A DNA stretch of 64,000 bases from assembly GCA_033063855.1 (NCBI GenBank), contig CP093829.1, positions 15,779,537 through 15,843,536 on the forward strand. Reading direction: 5' to 3'. The position numbers and the translations under genes were made by a program. This DNA comes from Smittia aterrima (taxonomy: Eukaryota; Arthropoda; Insecta; Diptera; Chironomidae). Below are positions 23,286 to 32,588 of this stretch, piece after piece. The notes under the pieces were generated by a model. That model was not told where the DNA came from, ran no database searches, and saw only the letters and a program-made list of their open reading frames with translations. The stretch's first letter is position 1; each line of letters starts with the position of its first letter.

Positions 23286-23950
23286 CTTTCTTCGGGTCTT
23301 AAGAAGTTGGTGACATTCTTCGCGGGATTGCAGTCGAAATTGCGGTGACAACACTAATTTTAAAATTGACGTCTATTTACTTGTACAGTTTAGAAGTTTG
23401 CTTGTGTAGTTTTTAATTAATAAGAGCCAGCTTCATTCAGTTTCCCATTGTTTTGATCAGTCCGCCTTATGCCAATGCCCAATAATTTCAATATTCAGTC
23501 TTCTTTGTTGTCATATGCTAGTTGCCTCTACTTTCTCTCATCTGTTGTTGGTGGCTTGATTAACTGTATTTGATAACTGTGCTTAATGGCAAACACTCCT
23601 ACAGTGTGGCACAACCATCCTAACCTTGTTTCTTCCGGTTCCGGTTTTTCACCTTCGCTGTCGTGGGTTCAGCGTTTAGATGAATGGCTTAGCTGCTTTG
23701 CCTTGGTTGTCGACTGTTTGAGTCCAATAAAACTTATACGGTTACTAGCTCCGAGCCCATGCCTTAATGCCAAAAGTTTCAATTTTTCTTGCGCGTTGTC
23801 TCGAGAACTTTTCACGTTTTCTTCCTCGAATTTAAGAATTTCGATAAAATTCCACTGTGTGCATCTGTCCACGGGTCTTGTTGGTGCAATGAATAACTTT
23901 TGTTGGTTGAAACAGGCCTTAATCAGTGATTATTTAATTAATTTAATTTT

Positions 23951-24125
23951 TCACTTTCGTCCGATGCCATAGTTGCAGGCCCTCTCTTCCTCTAGACCTG
24001 AAAAGAAATGAAAAAAATTAGTTCAAAAACTTACTTGAAAGATGAAACTTACCACTCGTTCTACTCTGCTGGTGTCGCTGATCCTCTGTATAAACTTCTT
24101 TAAGCTTGTCGATGCTTGGTTTCAT
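23951..24125 (-). CDS. Putative two-exon mini-ORF within the TA-flanked element
   Basis: Exon 24125-24053 begins with ATG (MKPSIDKLKEVYTEDQRHQQ) and ends at AGTG|GTAAGT. A 55-bp intron follows, with a TTTCTTTTCAG acceptor, and a terminal exon 23997-23951 that begins GTCTAGAGGAA (LEEERACNYGIGRK, stop). Phases close to a 39-residue product. The terminal exon starts with the same 9 bases as the segment at 21503-21670, so alternative splicing is conceivable. No family recognised. It may be part of a degraded transposon gene. Confidence 0.3.
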
Positions 24126-25339
24126 GAAATATTTAAGTTTTTGTGTTTGTTTATATTTTTTCAAAGTAAAAATATTTTTTCATGTTTTTTCGCGTTTCTG
24201 ATCACTTTTGATGGTTCTTTTAACACTTAAATCACTAATGCCAACTCCCACTATCGATTTTAATCACCACCGATCACTTTCAACGCGAATTTATTACAAT
24301 TTAAGTCAATTTACTTTTTTTTAGTTCAATTTTCACTGCGCAACTGAGCAAGCGAAATCGAACGGCAAGTTAAATCCTTTAGCTGCGGCAAATACGGCAT
24401 CCGAACGGCAAATATTATCCGAAATTTCATGTTGACAAATCACTCAATTTAGTTAACTTAATTAAATATTTCGATCCCGGCAAAAATCATGCAATGAGCT
24501 GATTAAATTTGTTTTAGAAAGAACCTTATTTTTCAACCTCCCCTCGTATTATGCACCCATCTCAGAAACAAATCTTCGACACACTTCTCCTCATCAAACC
24601 TAATTCAATCAAAAATGAGAAGAACTTCTCCATGTCTACAAACTTTTTGTCAAAGAACCTACAAACTTTTTGTTCTTGCCCAGCAGAAGTAATTAAATGA
24701 TGTTTCATTGAATATACAATAAAATATATGCTTTAGTCATCTGATAAACAGATTTTTTTTTCAATAATTTCCTTTAAATTAAAGAGAAAATTTCTTAGAA
24801 GTCAGGTCTTGGGTCTTGTACAAGACCACCCAAGACTTTTCAAAGTCTTGGTCTTGTTTCCCCAAGACTTTGAAAATCCCAAGACTTTGAGTTCTCTAGT
24901 CTCTTGGATGGCGGTGATATTGCATCTATAGTGCCGCAGCTCGAGTAATAATGCCGACCACGCTCCCGGTCCTGTTAGCGTCCGCACATTTAGGCTGTCG
25001 AGCTGCAATTGCATAGTCCGTTTTCGTTTTGCGTGTGTCGTCGTTGTTAAATCCTGTCCATTTTTTCCTTTCCGTTTCTGAGCTTTCGTGTTTTTGAAGA
25101 TGGCAGCTTGCTGGGCTAGCGCATCCTTTGTCCGGTGGCGTACTTGCCTTCTTGAGGCGTCCGGACCAGCCTTCTAGCCTCTTTATTTAGTTTCCTCCAC
25201 GCTCCAGTGCATCTCGGATTAGCAGGTTCGCCACGTGCAGGCGAAGGTAGGCACTTGGGAATGTGAAGCTGTGGGCATGAAGACCCAGGGCCGGTTGACC
25301 CATAGTGACGCAACAAACCCTTAGAACCCAGGTGTTGTA

Positions 25340-25420
25340 GCGATAACACGCGAGTTCATAATTAGATAATGACCCAAACACTTGAAGCGTCAACGCCATG
25401 AAGAAATAACAAAATATTTA
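25340..25420 (+). pseudogene. Displaced 3' end of the gustatory receptor last exon
   Basis: TTCATAATTAGATAATGACC with its flank (AAACACTTGAAGCGTCAACG, CATGAAGAAATAACAAAATA) matches 9857-9929, the tail and 3' flank of the solitary receptor exon. It therefore marks the right-hand edge of the retrotransposon insertion. The last transmembrane segment that should connect it to 17048 is absent, so roughly 90 bp of receptor coding is missing at one junction. Confidence 0.65.
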
Positions 25421-25424
25421 TACA

Positions 25425-26186
25425 CTAGTTTTTCCGTGCGGCTATGCCGCCCGTCGAGACGAATCTCTTCGAGATTTATTGAATTGTCTTTTCCTGCTGA
25501 ACATTTGTTCCTAACATCTTCTTAATAACTAGCTGAAAAGTCTAAGAAAACGGTGATCCTTCTGGAGCTGGTCACAGGTGGACCCAGCTTCTGGTGAGTT
25601 GGTCGCAGGTGGACTTAATGGGCTTCGCTCTTTTAAGTAGCTCGTCTTAATATTTGGGGGAGCCGCGGGTCTAAAATAACTCCGGCCCTAACAAAAAAAT
25701 TTTTTCAAAAAAATTTCGGGTTTGGAGTATTTTCCGGTCAAGGAAAAATATCTCCACTTTTTTCACTTTTCTTCACGTTTCATGATACTTTAAGTTAGAA
25801 AAACGAATAAAAAATCCTGTCCGGACTTCCGTGTGTGTGCGTATGGGCGTCTCTAAACACCATACCTCTCGAATGAGTGCAGCTAGCACGCTCAAATTTG
25901 GTATGTAACTTTGTATCGTCCCTAGGAGGAACGATTTTGAAAATGATCACCCTAGTCCCCCCCCCCTTTCTAGTACCTCTCATACACCACAAAAACTTAA
26001 ATAGCAATAAATCTAAAATAAAAAGAATTATGGGCCGGAGTTTGACCGGCGTATAGGTCGTGTATTTAGTTTGCGTTCGTGAATGACGCTTAGTTCATTT
26101 TTTCTGCCGCCAGTTGCGCTAAAGTTGCACGGGATAGACAGAAGGAAGGACAGAGCTTCAGATCAAGGCAATTCTCATTATTATTA
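25425..26186 (-). mobile_element. Helitron-like non-autonomous repeat, copy 2 (inverted)
   Basis: On the minus strand the element ends with hairpin GGGCGGCATAGCCGCAC (25452-25436), GGAAAAA and CTAG (25428-25425), followed by T. This is the same terminus as copy 1 with two changes in the hairpin. Its 5' part (26186-26068) matches 19635-19760. The middle is unrelated to copy 1; it includes a short direct repeat (GCTGGTCACAGGTGGAC and TTGGTCGCAGGTGGAC near 25570-25615) and no minisatellite. It sits directly beyond the receptor's 3' flank. Confidence 0.55.
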
Positions 26187-26430
26187 TAGAAATTTAACGA
26201 TAAGGGGAATGTTATCAACGTCGAGCAATTTTTAGTAATAAAAAAAATCAAATTATAATTTCGTTGAGTTTCGTAGAAATAATTTTTGTTCAACTTCCTA
26301 AGACAACAGGATAAGATTTTTTTGTCCAGGTTCATCTTCAGAGTTCAAATTTGAGAATAAAATCTGTTTGATTGGCAACGAATGCAGCTCACTTTGTGAT
26401 TGGACTTTTAAGTGAGAAGTAAGCAAAAGA

Positions 26431-26703
26431 TCATAGATAACAATATAACTAGATTGGCCAAGCGTGTTAGGCGAAGGTTTTTTTGTTGATGTTTTCCATT
26501 TGTGAGGGTCATCGCCCCTCAATAAAATATTTTGAGGGTCATCGCCCCTCATAGAATATTTCCTTACCTTCGGGTCCAACAACAACAATTTTGAAAAATG
26601 TATGAGGGGCGTCGATCCTCATACAAACGAAAACAACAACAAAAAAACCTTCGCCTAACAAAATTCTTGAGCTTGGCCAATCTAGTTATATTGTTATCTA
26701 TGA
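26431..26703. mobile_element. Fold-back MITE with ~70-bp arms
   Basis: Perfect 32-bp inverted ends (CATAGATAACAATATAACTA... at 26432-26463 and its complement at 26671-26702) continue inward as a second matching block (TGTTAGGCGAAGGTTTTTTT) that is offset by about 10 bp on the right. In the loop, TGAGGGTCATCGCCCCTCA occurs at 26503-26521 and 26533-26551, and an inverted near-copy lies at 26603-26621. The whole unit can fold into a long hairpin. The target duplication is unclear (possibly AAAG). The right end lies 5 bp before the coding of the LRR gene. Confidence 0.8.
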
Positions 26704-26707
26704 AAAG

Positions 26708-27598
26708 TTGAAAATTTTTGTTCTGTTTGCTCTTTCGATTCTCCTGATTGAAGCTAATTCGAGAAATATTTGTGATGTAAGCTACGAGAAAGCAAGTACA
26801 GGCTGTAGTTTCAAAAATCAAAATGTTGACGATGATTGTAACGAGTGTGAAGATGATATTGACTATCGTTTAGCTGGAGCAAAAGTGAATTTCGAGCCTC
26901 AGAATGTTTATTGGGTGGAAATAATAAACTCAACGTTCGTGAAGCCAAAGTCGATAACTCAACTGTTTAAAAGAGCAAAGCGAGTGAACATTTTGGGCTG
27001 TAGAGGACTGAAAAATGTTGATGTCCCGTTGTTTGATAGACAAGTCGTTTTAATATCAATTTTCATGACGGATCTTGAGAATGTTCGTCCAAATGTTTTC
27101 AAACATTCCCCTGAAATCGGAGCTTTGATTCTGACCAAGGACTCAATTAAAACTATCGACGGAAATGCGTTCAGAAGTCTTCTACATTTAAGATCTTTGG
27201 ATTTAGGACACAATGAGATCAAAGCAATGAATGATGACACTTTCGCTGACAACGTTTACTTGGAAAGCTTGAGTTTACACAACAACAATCTTGTCGCTAT
27301 TAATTCTCGTTTGTTTTCGAGAAACAGAAACCTTAGAAGCTTAGATGTTCAAGGAAACAAAATATGGTTAATTGAAGAGGGATTTGCAAACAACTTAGGA
27401 AAGCTCTCAAACCTGAATCTCAAATTAAACAAATGTACAAACGTTTCTGTCGATGATGACGATGAAAAAGAGTTGGATACTTCACTGAGCACTTGTTATC
27501 GCAATCACAAAACTTTTATGGGTGAAACTGCAAGAGAAACTCCTAGAAAATCAAAGAAAAAGTCCAAAAAAATCTTCGGACTCTTCCGATTCTTCTAA
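26708..27598 (+). CDS. Secreted leucine-rich-repeat protein
   Basis: The ORF ends at TAA 27596-27598, about 296 codons. The start at 26708 is TTG, immediately followed by a good signal peptide (KIFVLFALSILLIEANS). No in-frame ATG exists upstream, because the adjoining sequence is the MITE. The mature part has an N-terminal Cys pair region (ICDVSYEKASTGCS, DDDCNECEDD) and about five LRRs of the insect type (e.g. LRSLDLGHNEIKAMNDDTFA, LESLSLHNNNLVAI, LRSLDVQGNKIWLIEEGF). A C-terminal Cys cap and a lysine-rich tail (RKSKKKSKKIFGLFRFF) follow. Family role: extracellular recognition; specific function unknown. Poly(A) signal at 27686. Either the true first exon lies upstream or the MITE has removed the start codon. 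Confidence 0.8.
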   Translation: MKIFVLFALSILLIEANSRNICDVSYEKASTGCSFKNQNVDDDCNECEDDIDYRLAGAKVNFEPQNVYWVEIINSTFVKPKSITQLFKRAKRVNILGCRGLKNVDVPLFDRQVVLISIFMTDLENVRPNVFKHSPEIGALILTKDSIKTIDGNAFRSLLHLRSLDLGHNEIKAMNDDTFADNVYLESLSLHNNNLVAINSRLFSRNRNLRSLDVQGNKIWLIEEGFANNLGKLSNLNLKLNKCTNVSVDDDDEKELDTSLSTCYRNHKTFMGETARETPRKSKKKSKKIFGLFRFF

Positions 27599-27788
27599 TT
27601 TCTCGGATTCTAATGACTCGTAAAATTAATCTTCAAGCTTTGATATTCAATTCTGAAATGAGTTCAATATTCAAATATTGCTTGAAATAAAATATTCGTA
27701 ATAGTGATGAGTCACTTAAATTTATCTGATAGTCGATGAAATTCGGCGAATCATTCTAATTAGTCAATTTTCAATTTCAGTGCTTGAA

Positions 27789-29716
27789 ATGCAGTTCTCT
27801 AGTTTAGTCGTGTTAACTTTTCTTATTCACATTATCAAGTGCAAAGAGATTTTAATATTTCGTGAAAGCTTTGGCGAGGTCAACTTGATAAGCACAGCTT
27901 GTAAGATTATAGCGAATGTACATGTCGATGATTTCACGACAGTCAACATTATCATTGCTTCAAAGTCGAGTGAATCTACAGGCGATTTTATCAGCGAAAT
28001 AATTTTAAAGTCTAATAATGTTCATCGAACTGCTGTTCGTGTAGAGCAAATGGAAAAAGTAACTTTAGTCAAGAAAAGGAGGAAAAAATTTATGCTTCTT
28101 CTTCTCGATAACATTCAATCGTTTCGAGCTTTTACAAAGATTATGGATCCAAACATTTATGGATTTCGAGGATTCTTTCTCATAATTTTGATCAATGGAG
28201 AGATCGACGAAATCGAGGAAATATTTAAAGCATTTTGGACAAGAAATATTTATAATGTCGTCGTCGTTTATGAAAAGAACGGAAAAGTCGATGTTTTAAC
28301 TTTCTTGCCATTTGGAAAAGAGAATATTTGTGGAGATACAACACCGAGACTTCTCATGAGACTCAACCATGACGATTCGAGAATCGTTGGATCGGTTTTT
28401 CCAAAAAAGTTTAAGAACTTGCAAAGCTGCGTCTTAAAAATTGTGGCGTTCGAAAGACATCTTGCAGTGATACGAGGAAGAGCTCTTAATGGATCAGAAA
28501 AGCTGTCTGGATTTGATATTGACATTATTAAAGAACTTGGAAAAGTTTTAAACTTCACTTCCGACATTTCATTTATCACTGGAGATGCTCCGTACGGAAA
28601 AATTTATCCGAATGGAACAATCGGCGGTGCTTTAGGCGAACTAGCTAAAGAGCGTGCGCATATTGCTCTTGGAATTTACTTACAAGCGTCACGAACGCCT
28701 TACGCCGATTCCAGTATTGTTTACTATCTCTTTCCTGAAGTTTTTGCAGTAACACCTGGACCAATATTCGGAGCTTTAGAGAAGCTGCTTCGTCCTTTTA
28801 AGAGCGTTGTTTGGATTATTTTAGCCGCAACTGTAGCATTTGCTTTCTTGGTCATTTTCTTTATAAATACAAAATTGAAGTTCATGAGAAATTTTATCTT
28901 CGGGACTGGAGTGAGCTTTCCTGTCCATAATATGCTTACGATAACACTTGGTGGAACGCAACAGAAGTTGCCTACACGAAACTTTGCGAGATATTTGCTA
29001 ATGATGTTTGTAATCTTCTGTTTGGTCATAAGAAACGCTTATCAAGGAGCTTTGTACAAATATTTACAATCAGATGTTCATCGAAAAGCTGTGGAAACGA
29101 TTGAGGATATGGTTAATGAAAACTTTGATATTTTTATGTATTCACCAAGTCAAATTGAGCTATTCGACGAAAGAGTACGAGAAAGGTGAGTTTAAATTGA
29201 AACTGTTCAGAAATTTTATGAAATTTTCGAGATTTCAGAATGAAACATTACATTGGAGACCAGCAGCAAAGGTTTCTCGACACTAATCCCAACAACGTGA
29301 ATCGCGTTGCTTTCGTTGAAATAATGGGATCGATCATTCACTCGAATATCAAGCATAAAGGATCTTTCATTCACACAGTTGCAAAGGAACATTTGTGGAC
29401 TGACTTTATTGCTTTGTTTTATTCAAAAAACTTTTACCTCATCGAAACAATGGACACAAAATTGAACGCGTTTCTTTCATCAGGAATCATGAATTATATC
29501 ATCGATCAATATGTTGATATGCGTCACTGGCACATTAAGGAAATAGACAAAGGACCACAGCCTTTGACACTTGAACATTTGCGAGGAGCTTTCAATTTGT
29601 GGCTGGCGATTCTGTTGATTGCTGCGATTGTGTTTTTTATTGAGATTTCAATACAAGCTTTTAACACTAAAAGGGTTTTAAAGATTAAAAAAACTTTCAA
29701 GCTTATAAGAAAATAA
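27789..29716 (+). CDS. Divergent ionotropic receptor (chemoreceptor, IR family)
   Basis: Variant ionotropic glutamate receptor of the insect chemosensory IR class, expected in sensory-neuron dendrite membranes. Exons 27789-29185 and 29239-29716, phase 2 junction, 624 aa. Met at 27789 begins a signal peptide (MQFSSLVVLTFLIHIIKCKE). The S1 half of the ligand domain has GFDIDIIKELGKVLNFT, and ALGIYLQASRTPYADSSIVY carries the positions that bind glutamate in true iGluRs. Then come TM1 (VVWIILAATVAFAFLVIFF), a pore segment with LTITLGGTQQKLPTRNFARY, TM2 ending RNAYQGALYKYL, S2, and TM3 near the C-terminus (LWLAILLIAAIVFFIEISIQ). The long N-terminal region is unlike classic ATDs, as in divergent IRs. 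An acceptor-like TTTTCAATTTCAG just upstream suggests a 5' UTR intron. Poly(A) signal at 29740. Confidence 0.9.
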
Positions 29717-30700
29717 ACAAAATTGATGAATCTTGAAAAAATAAAATAATTGTCTTAGAATTGAAAGTTTTCCTTGAAAAAGCTTTAGCCAAGACTCATT
29801 TTTAAATTATCTCGCTAACGCTCGTTGTTGGAACAGCTTTTGTAACGCTAAATTATTTGCGTGTATATCGATTGCCCTCCTGAACGGAAATCATATTCCT
29901 GATCAACAAAGTTGTCTCCACAACGCAGTAATGTTAAACTAAGAAGTAAACAAAATTCCAGAAGCAGAAAAGTCGAGCCTCCATTGAATCAACAAACAAT
30001 TTTAGTATAAATAAATCATAAATCTTGTTTTTAATTTTCTTTTTCGTTTGCTCAAATCGTCTTGGTAGACGGTGAATAAAATGATAGGGCGTTTCGTTGA
30101 TAACAAAGTTGATAGGGCGATCTCGTGTTCTTCCCATGGGAGATTTCAGTGAAATATGTTTATGACTTTTTTTTAATGCCTCCAACGAGCCTTTCAAAGT
30201 AAATAAATTCAAAATCTCGCTATTCATTGACGATAATTGGTGATTAAACTTGAGATGATAGAAACATCTGTAACACAACAGGATCGCATCAGTTGATACT
30301 CGATAAGTAAGAGCTGGAAGGAAAGAGACATGACGTTCATTGCGTGACAAATTTTGTCAATGACATCGTCTTATCAATCAAAAATATTTTCCTATTGGAC
30401 GATCTGCGAATAACTGCGACATTTCACATAAAAATTGAGACACGACTGTGTACGAGATTTTATTGTCTCTCGAGCACAAACAAGATCCCGTTCGAAATCA
30501 AGTTTCGTTCTGTTTTCGTATTTAAGTCTCATTGAAGCTATTTTCATATTCAGTTTGCAAGTTGCCGCGCTGTAATTAACTCGGGAATTGACCAGCGGAA
30601 TAATAAGTGAAGAAATAATTATACAAATTAAAAGAAAGACAAGTTTGATATCGCCGGAAATTTCCTTTTGCTGAAAAGTATAAAAGTTAAAAGCGCGAAA
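29717..30700. other. Intergenic, with an unassigned minus-strand ORF
   Basis: Mostly AT-rich. An open minus-strand stretch (30350-29934, 138 codons from a TTG, no early ATG) includes CYRCFYHL, loosely like half a zinc-finger-associated domain, and a basic RTRDRPINFVINE region. I do not trust it as a gene. The Henna 5' flank lies at the right end. Confidence 0.35.
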
Positions 30701-32588
30701 ATGTACGCAAAAGTGAATGGCAACGGAATGCCGGGAAGTCCTGTAAGTTGAGTTGTACGAGTTCTAGTTAAGGTTCAGTGAATTACGCAACGATAATTAC
30801 CAGTTCTCAATTACTCGACTGTAATGATTCACTTTAAACGAGTTTCCCTCTCTTTAAATTCTCGTATCACTCAACAGATGATGAAATTATTGTTGAATGT
30901 TACCTGAAATTAATGATTCTGCAAAAACAAAAAGTTCATTCAGTTTTTATCTTTCGAAACGAATTGTCGTTGCTTTATTGATTGAGTGTGTCGCTGTAAA
31001 TATTTTAGTGGAAATCTATAAAGTTTCGTGTTATTCTCTAGCCAAAACTTAAGAAAGGAGGATCTTACATAATGGAATCCCATTCATCTGGTGACGCTGG
31101 AAAGACATCGATTGTGTTCTCGCCACTTGATCCAAATCAAGCTGGAACTCTTGCCAAATTCTTGAGAATTTTCGATGATTTTGGTGTTGACTTAACGCAT
31201 ATTGAGTCCCGCTCGTCGACACGTGGACCAGGTTTGATTAATTAAAAACGTCAAGGTGAATGATAATTTTATCCGCTAATTAACAAACTAATCCGACAGG
31301 CTACGAGTTTATGGTTGAATGCGATGCACGCTCTAACTCTCGACTGCCTGATGCTCTCGAGAAATTGAAGGACAAATGTGGTTACTTCCAAGTTATCTCG
31401 CGTGCCTATCATGAAGATGAACGTGTCGTTGCTGATGACTCTGAAGTCGTTCCATGGTTCCCCCGAAGAATTCGCGAGCTTGATCGCTTCGCTAATCAAA
31501 TCTTATCGTATGGCTCGGAGCTCAATGCCGATCATCCTGGATTTACTGATCCAGTTTATAGAGAACGACGTAAATATTTTGCCGATATCGCTTACAACTA
31601 CAAATACGGACAGCCAGTGAGTTGTTGACTTAATTTACATAATCTCAGATACAAATCGTAGTGAATTGCATTGAAATGTCTTGATTTTTAATTAGCTTCC
31701 CCATGTCAAGTATACGGAGGAGGAAACTGCGACTTGGGGCATCATCTTTAGAAATTTAACAAAGCTTTACCCAACGCACGCTTGTCACGAACACAATCAC
31801 GTTTTCCCCCTTTTGATTGAGAACTGCGGATACCGAGAAGATAATATTCCACAACTCGAAGATATTTCGAACTTCCTTAGAGACTGTACAGGTTTCACTC
31901 TCCGCCCAGTTGCTGGACTTTTGTCTTCTAGAGATTTCCTTGCGGGCTTAGCGTTCAGAGTCTTCCACTCAACTCAGTACATCAGACACCCTTCGAAGCC
32001 TCTTTACACTCCAGAGCCAGACGTCGTTCATGAGCTTCTCGGACACGTTCCACTTTTTGCGGATCCAGCATTCGCACAATTCTCGCAAGAGATTGGCTTG
32101 GCTTCGCTCGGAGCGCCTGATGATTTCATCGAACGACTCGCCACGTGCTTCTGGTTTACGGTTGAGTATGGAATGTGTCGTCAGAACGGAGAACTCAAGG
32201 CCTACGGCGCAGGCTTATTGTCAAGCTTCGGAGAGCTCGAATATTGTTTGAGCGACAAGCCACAGATCAAAGAGTTTGATCCAGCAGTCACTGGCCTCCA
32301 AAAGTATCCAATCACTGAATATCAGCCAATTTACTTTGTATCCGACAGCTTCGAGAGCGCAATCGAGAAGATGACGTAAGTTTAATGATCATTTAATGCT
32401 CAAACTCAAAATAAATACTTATCATTCTTAGAAAATATGCTGACACGATTCCACGACCATTTGGTGTTCGGTATAATGCTTATACGCAAAGCATTGAAGT
32501 GCTCGATTCTAAACTACAACTCGAGTCTGTGCTTGGTAATATCAACCTGGAGATGCACATCTTGCAGAATGCTTTGAAGAAGCTTTAA
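30701..32588 (+). CDS. Hn: Phenylalanine-4-hydroxylase
   Basis: Tetrahydrobiopterin- and iron-dependent enzyme converting phenylalanine to tyrosine, feeding melanin and cuticle tanning and phenylalanine clearance (established for insect Henna). Exons 30701-30742, 31042-31231, 31300-31616, 31696-32375, 32432-32588; phases close to 461 aa. N-terminal ACT regulatory domain (TSIVFSPLDPNQAGTLAKFL ... FGVDLTHIESRSS), then the catalytic domain. Iron ligands are visible in VVHELLGHVPLF (His295, His300) and VEYG (Glu340), each exactly 10 residues beyond human PAH numbering. C-terminal IPRPFGVRYNAYTQSIEVLD and a leucine-rich oligomerisation helix follow. This ending marks PAH rather than tryptophan or tyrosine hydroxylase. 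Poly(A) signals at 32625 and 32671. Confidence 0.95.

Larger units (their letters stand above)
20739..24549. mobile_element. TA-flanked 3.8-kb element with 32-bp terminal inverted repeats
   Basis: Perfect 32-bp inverted repeats at 20739-20770 and 24518-24549 begin ATACGAGGGGAGGTTGAAAA. They are flanked by TA on both sides (20737-20738 and 24550-24551), which is the Tc1/mariner-type target signature; 'ACGAGGGG' starts are familiar from mariner-like ends. Deleting the element and one TA restores a continuous hAT-like reading frame across the junction. No mariner transposase is recognisable. At 3.8 kb it is long for the superfamily, and it contains a MITE, local duplications and exon-like minus-strand segments. 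Confidence 0.75.
20190..24712 (+). pseudogene. hAT-like transposase C-terminal half, broken and interrupted
   Basis: Plus-strand fragments appear in order: ELWSQEIVPAIEETLQILVV (20230-20289), then after a frame change QISKGDANLLTAEGAFEFLF and DTYLSQELMIQLKD (20296-20430), after another change ETVAGETTSEELSLESRLGA and AYENFMTT, which ends at 20736. The reading continues in frame after the 3.8-kb insertion as MHPSQKQIFDTLL and NEKNFSMSTNFLSKN, with a stop near 24700. The order (acidic linker, then a P-S-x-x-x-E-+-x-F-S dimerisation motif near the C-terminus) is what hAT transposases show. N-terminal zinc-finger and catalytic portions are not seen. Assignment by pattern only. Confidence 0.5.
19535..24897 (+). 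mobile_element. hAT-like DNA transposon inserted in the retrotransposon
   Basis: The ends are related inverted sequences: left AAGAGACTCATTCTTGGG, right (reverse complement) AGAGAACTCAAAGTCTTGGG. Both are followed inward by clusters of GTCTTG/CAAGAC and by the same 14-bp palindrome GTCTTGTACAAGAC (19621-19634 and 24813-24826). Flanks are a candidate 8-bp target duplication with two mismatches (GTTCTCTT at 19527-19534, AGTCTCTT at 24898-24905), the length typical of hAT. Removing the element rejoins the endonuclease reading. Inside, the plus strand has fragments of a hAT-like transposase (see separate entry), a Helitron-like repeat, and a TA-flanked 3.8-kb element. Non-autonomous now. Confidence 0.65.
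17087..25345 (-). mobile_element. Non-LTR retrotransposon (EN + RT), decayed and interrupted
   Basis: Read on the minus strand. A leader with GC-rich sequence (25345-25015) is followed by the start of an AP-endonuclease domain at 25014-24895 (LNVRTLTGPGAWSALLLELR, ITAIQETR). The reading resumes across a 5.36-kb insertion at 19526 (RWS, an in-frame TGA, then QKVIESNGFMVLSSG), with VHAPHNGRPEEEKD and IGDFNAQIGRE. A 10-bp minisatellite then replaces the endonuclease C-terminus. RT coding follows from about 18850 to 17087, with a frame change near 18170 (NYRGISLLPTAYKILSN, FIDFKAAYDTI, GLRQGDGLS, LHGFADDIDIIG). The usual C-terminal W.GH.-type end is missing. An RTE-like clade is my inference from motif style. 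Inactive. Confidence 0.85.

Noticed and set aside
25116..25349. 77-codon minus-strand frame in the retrotransposon leader
   Set aside because: Lies in the 5' leader of the non-LTR element; no ORF1-like domain seen, probably untranslated leader.
29934..30350. 138-codon minus-strand frame with CYRCFYHL
   Set aside because: Begins at TTG, lacks a full zinc-finger-associated domain and splice partners; kept only as a note in the intergenic entry.
30679..30686. TATAAAAG box before Henna
   Set aside because: It lies only 15 bp upstream of the start codon, so a start site 25-30 bp downstream would fall inside the coding exon; more likely part of the 5' UTR.
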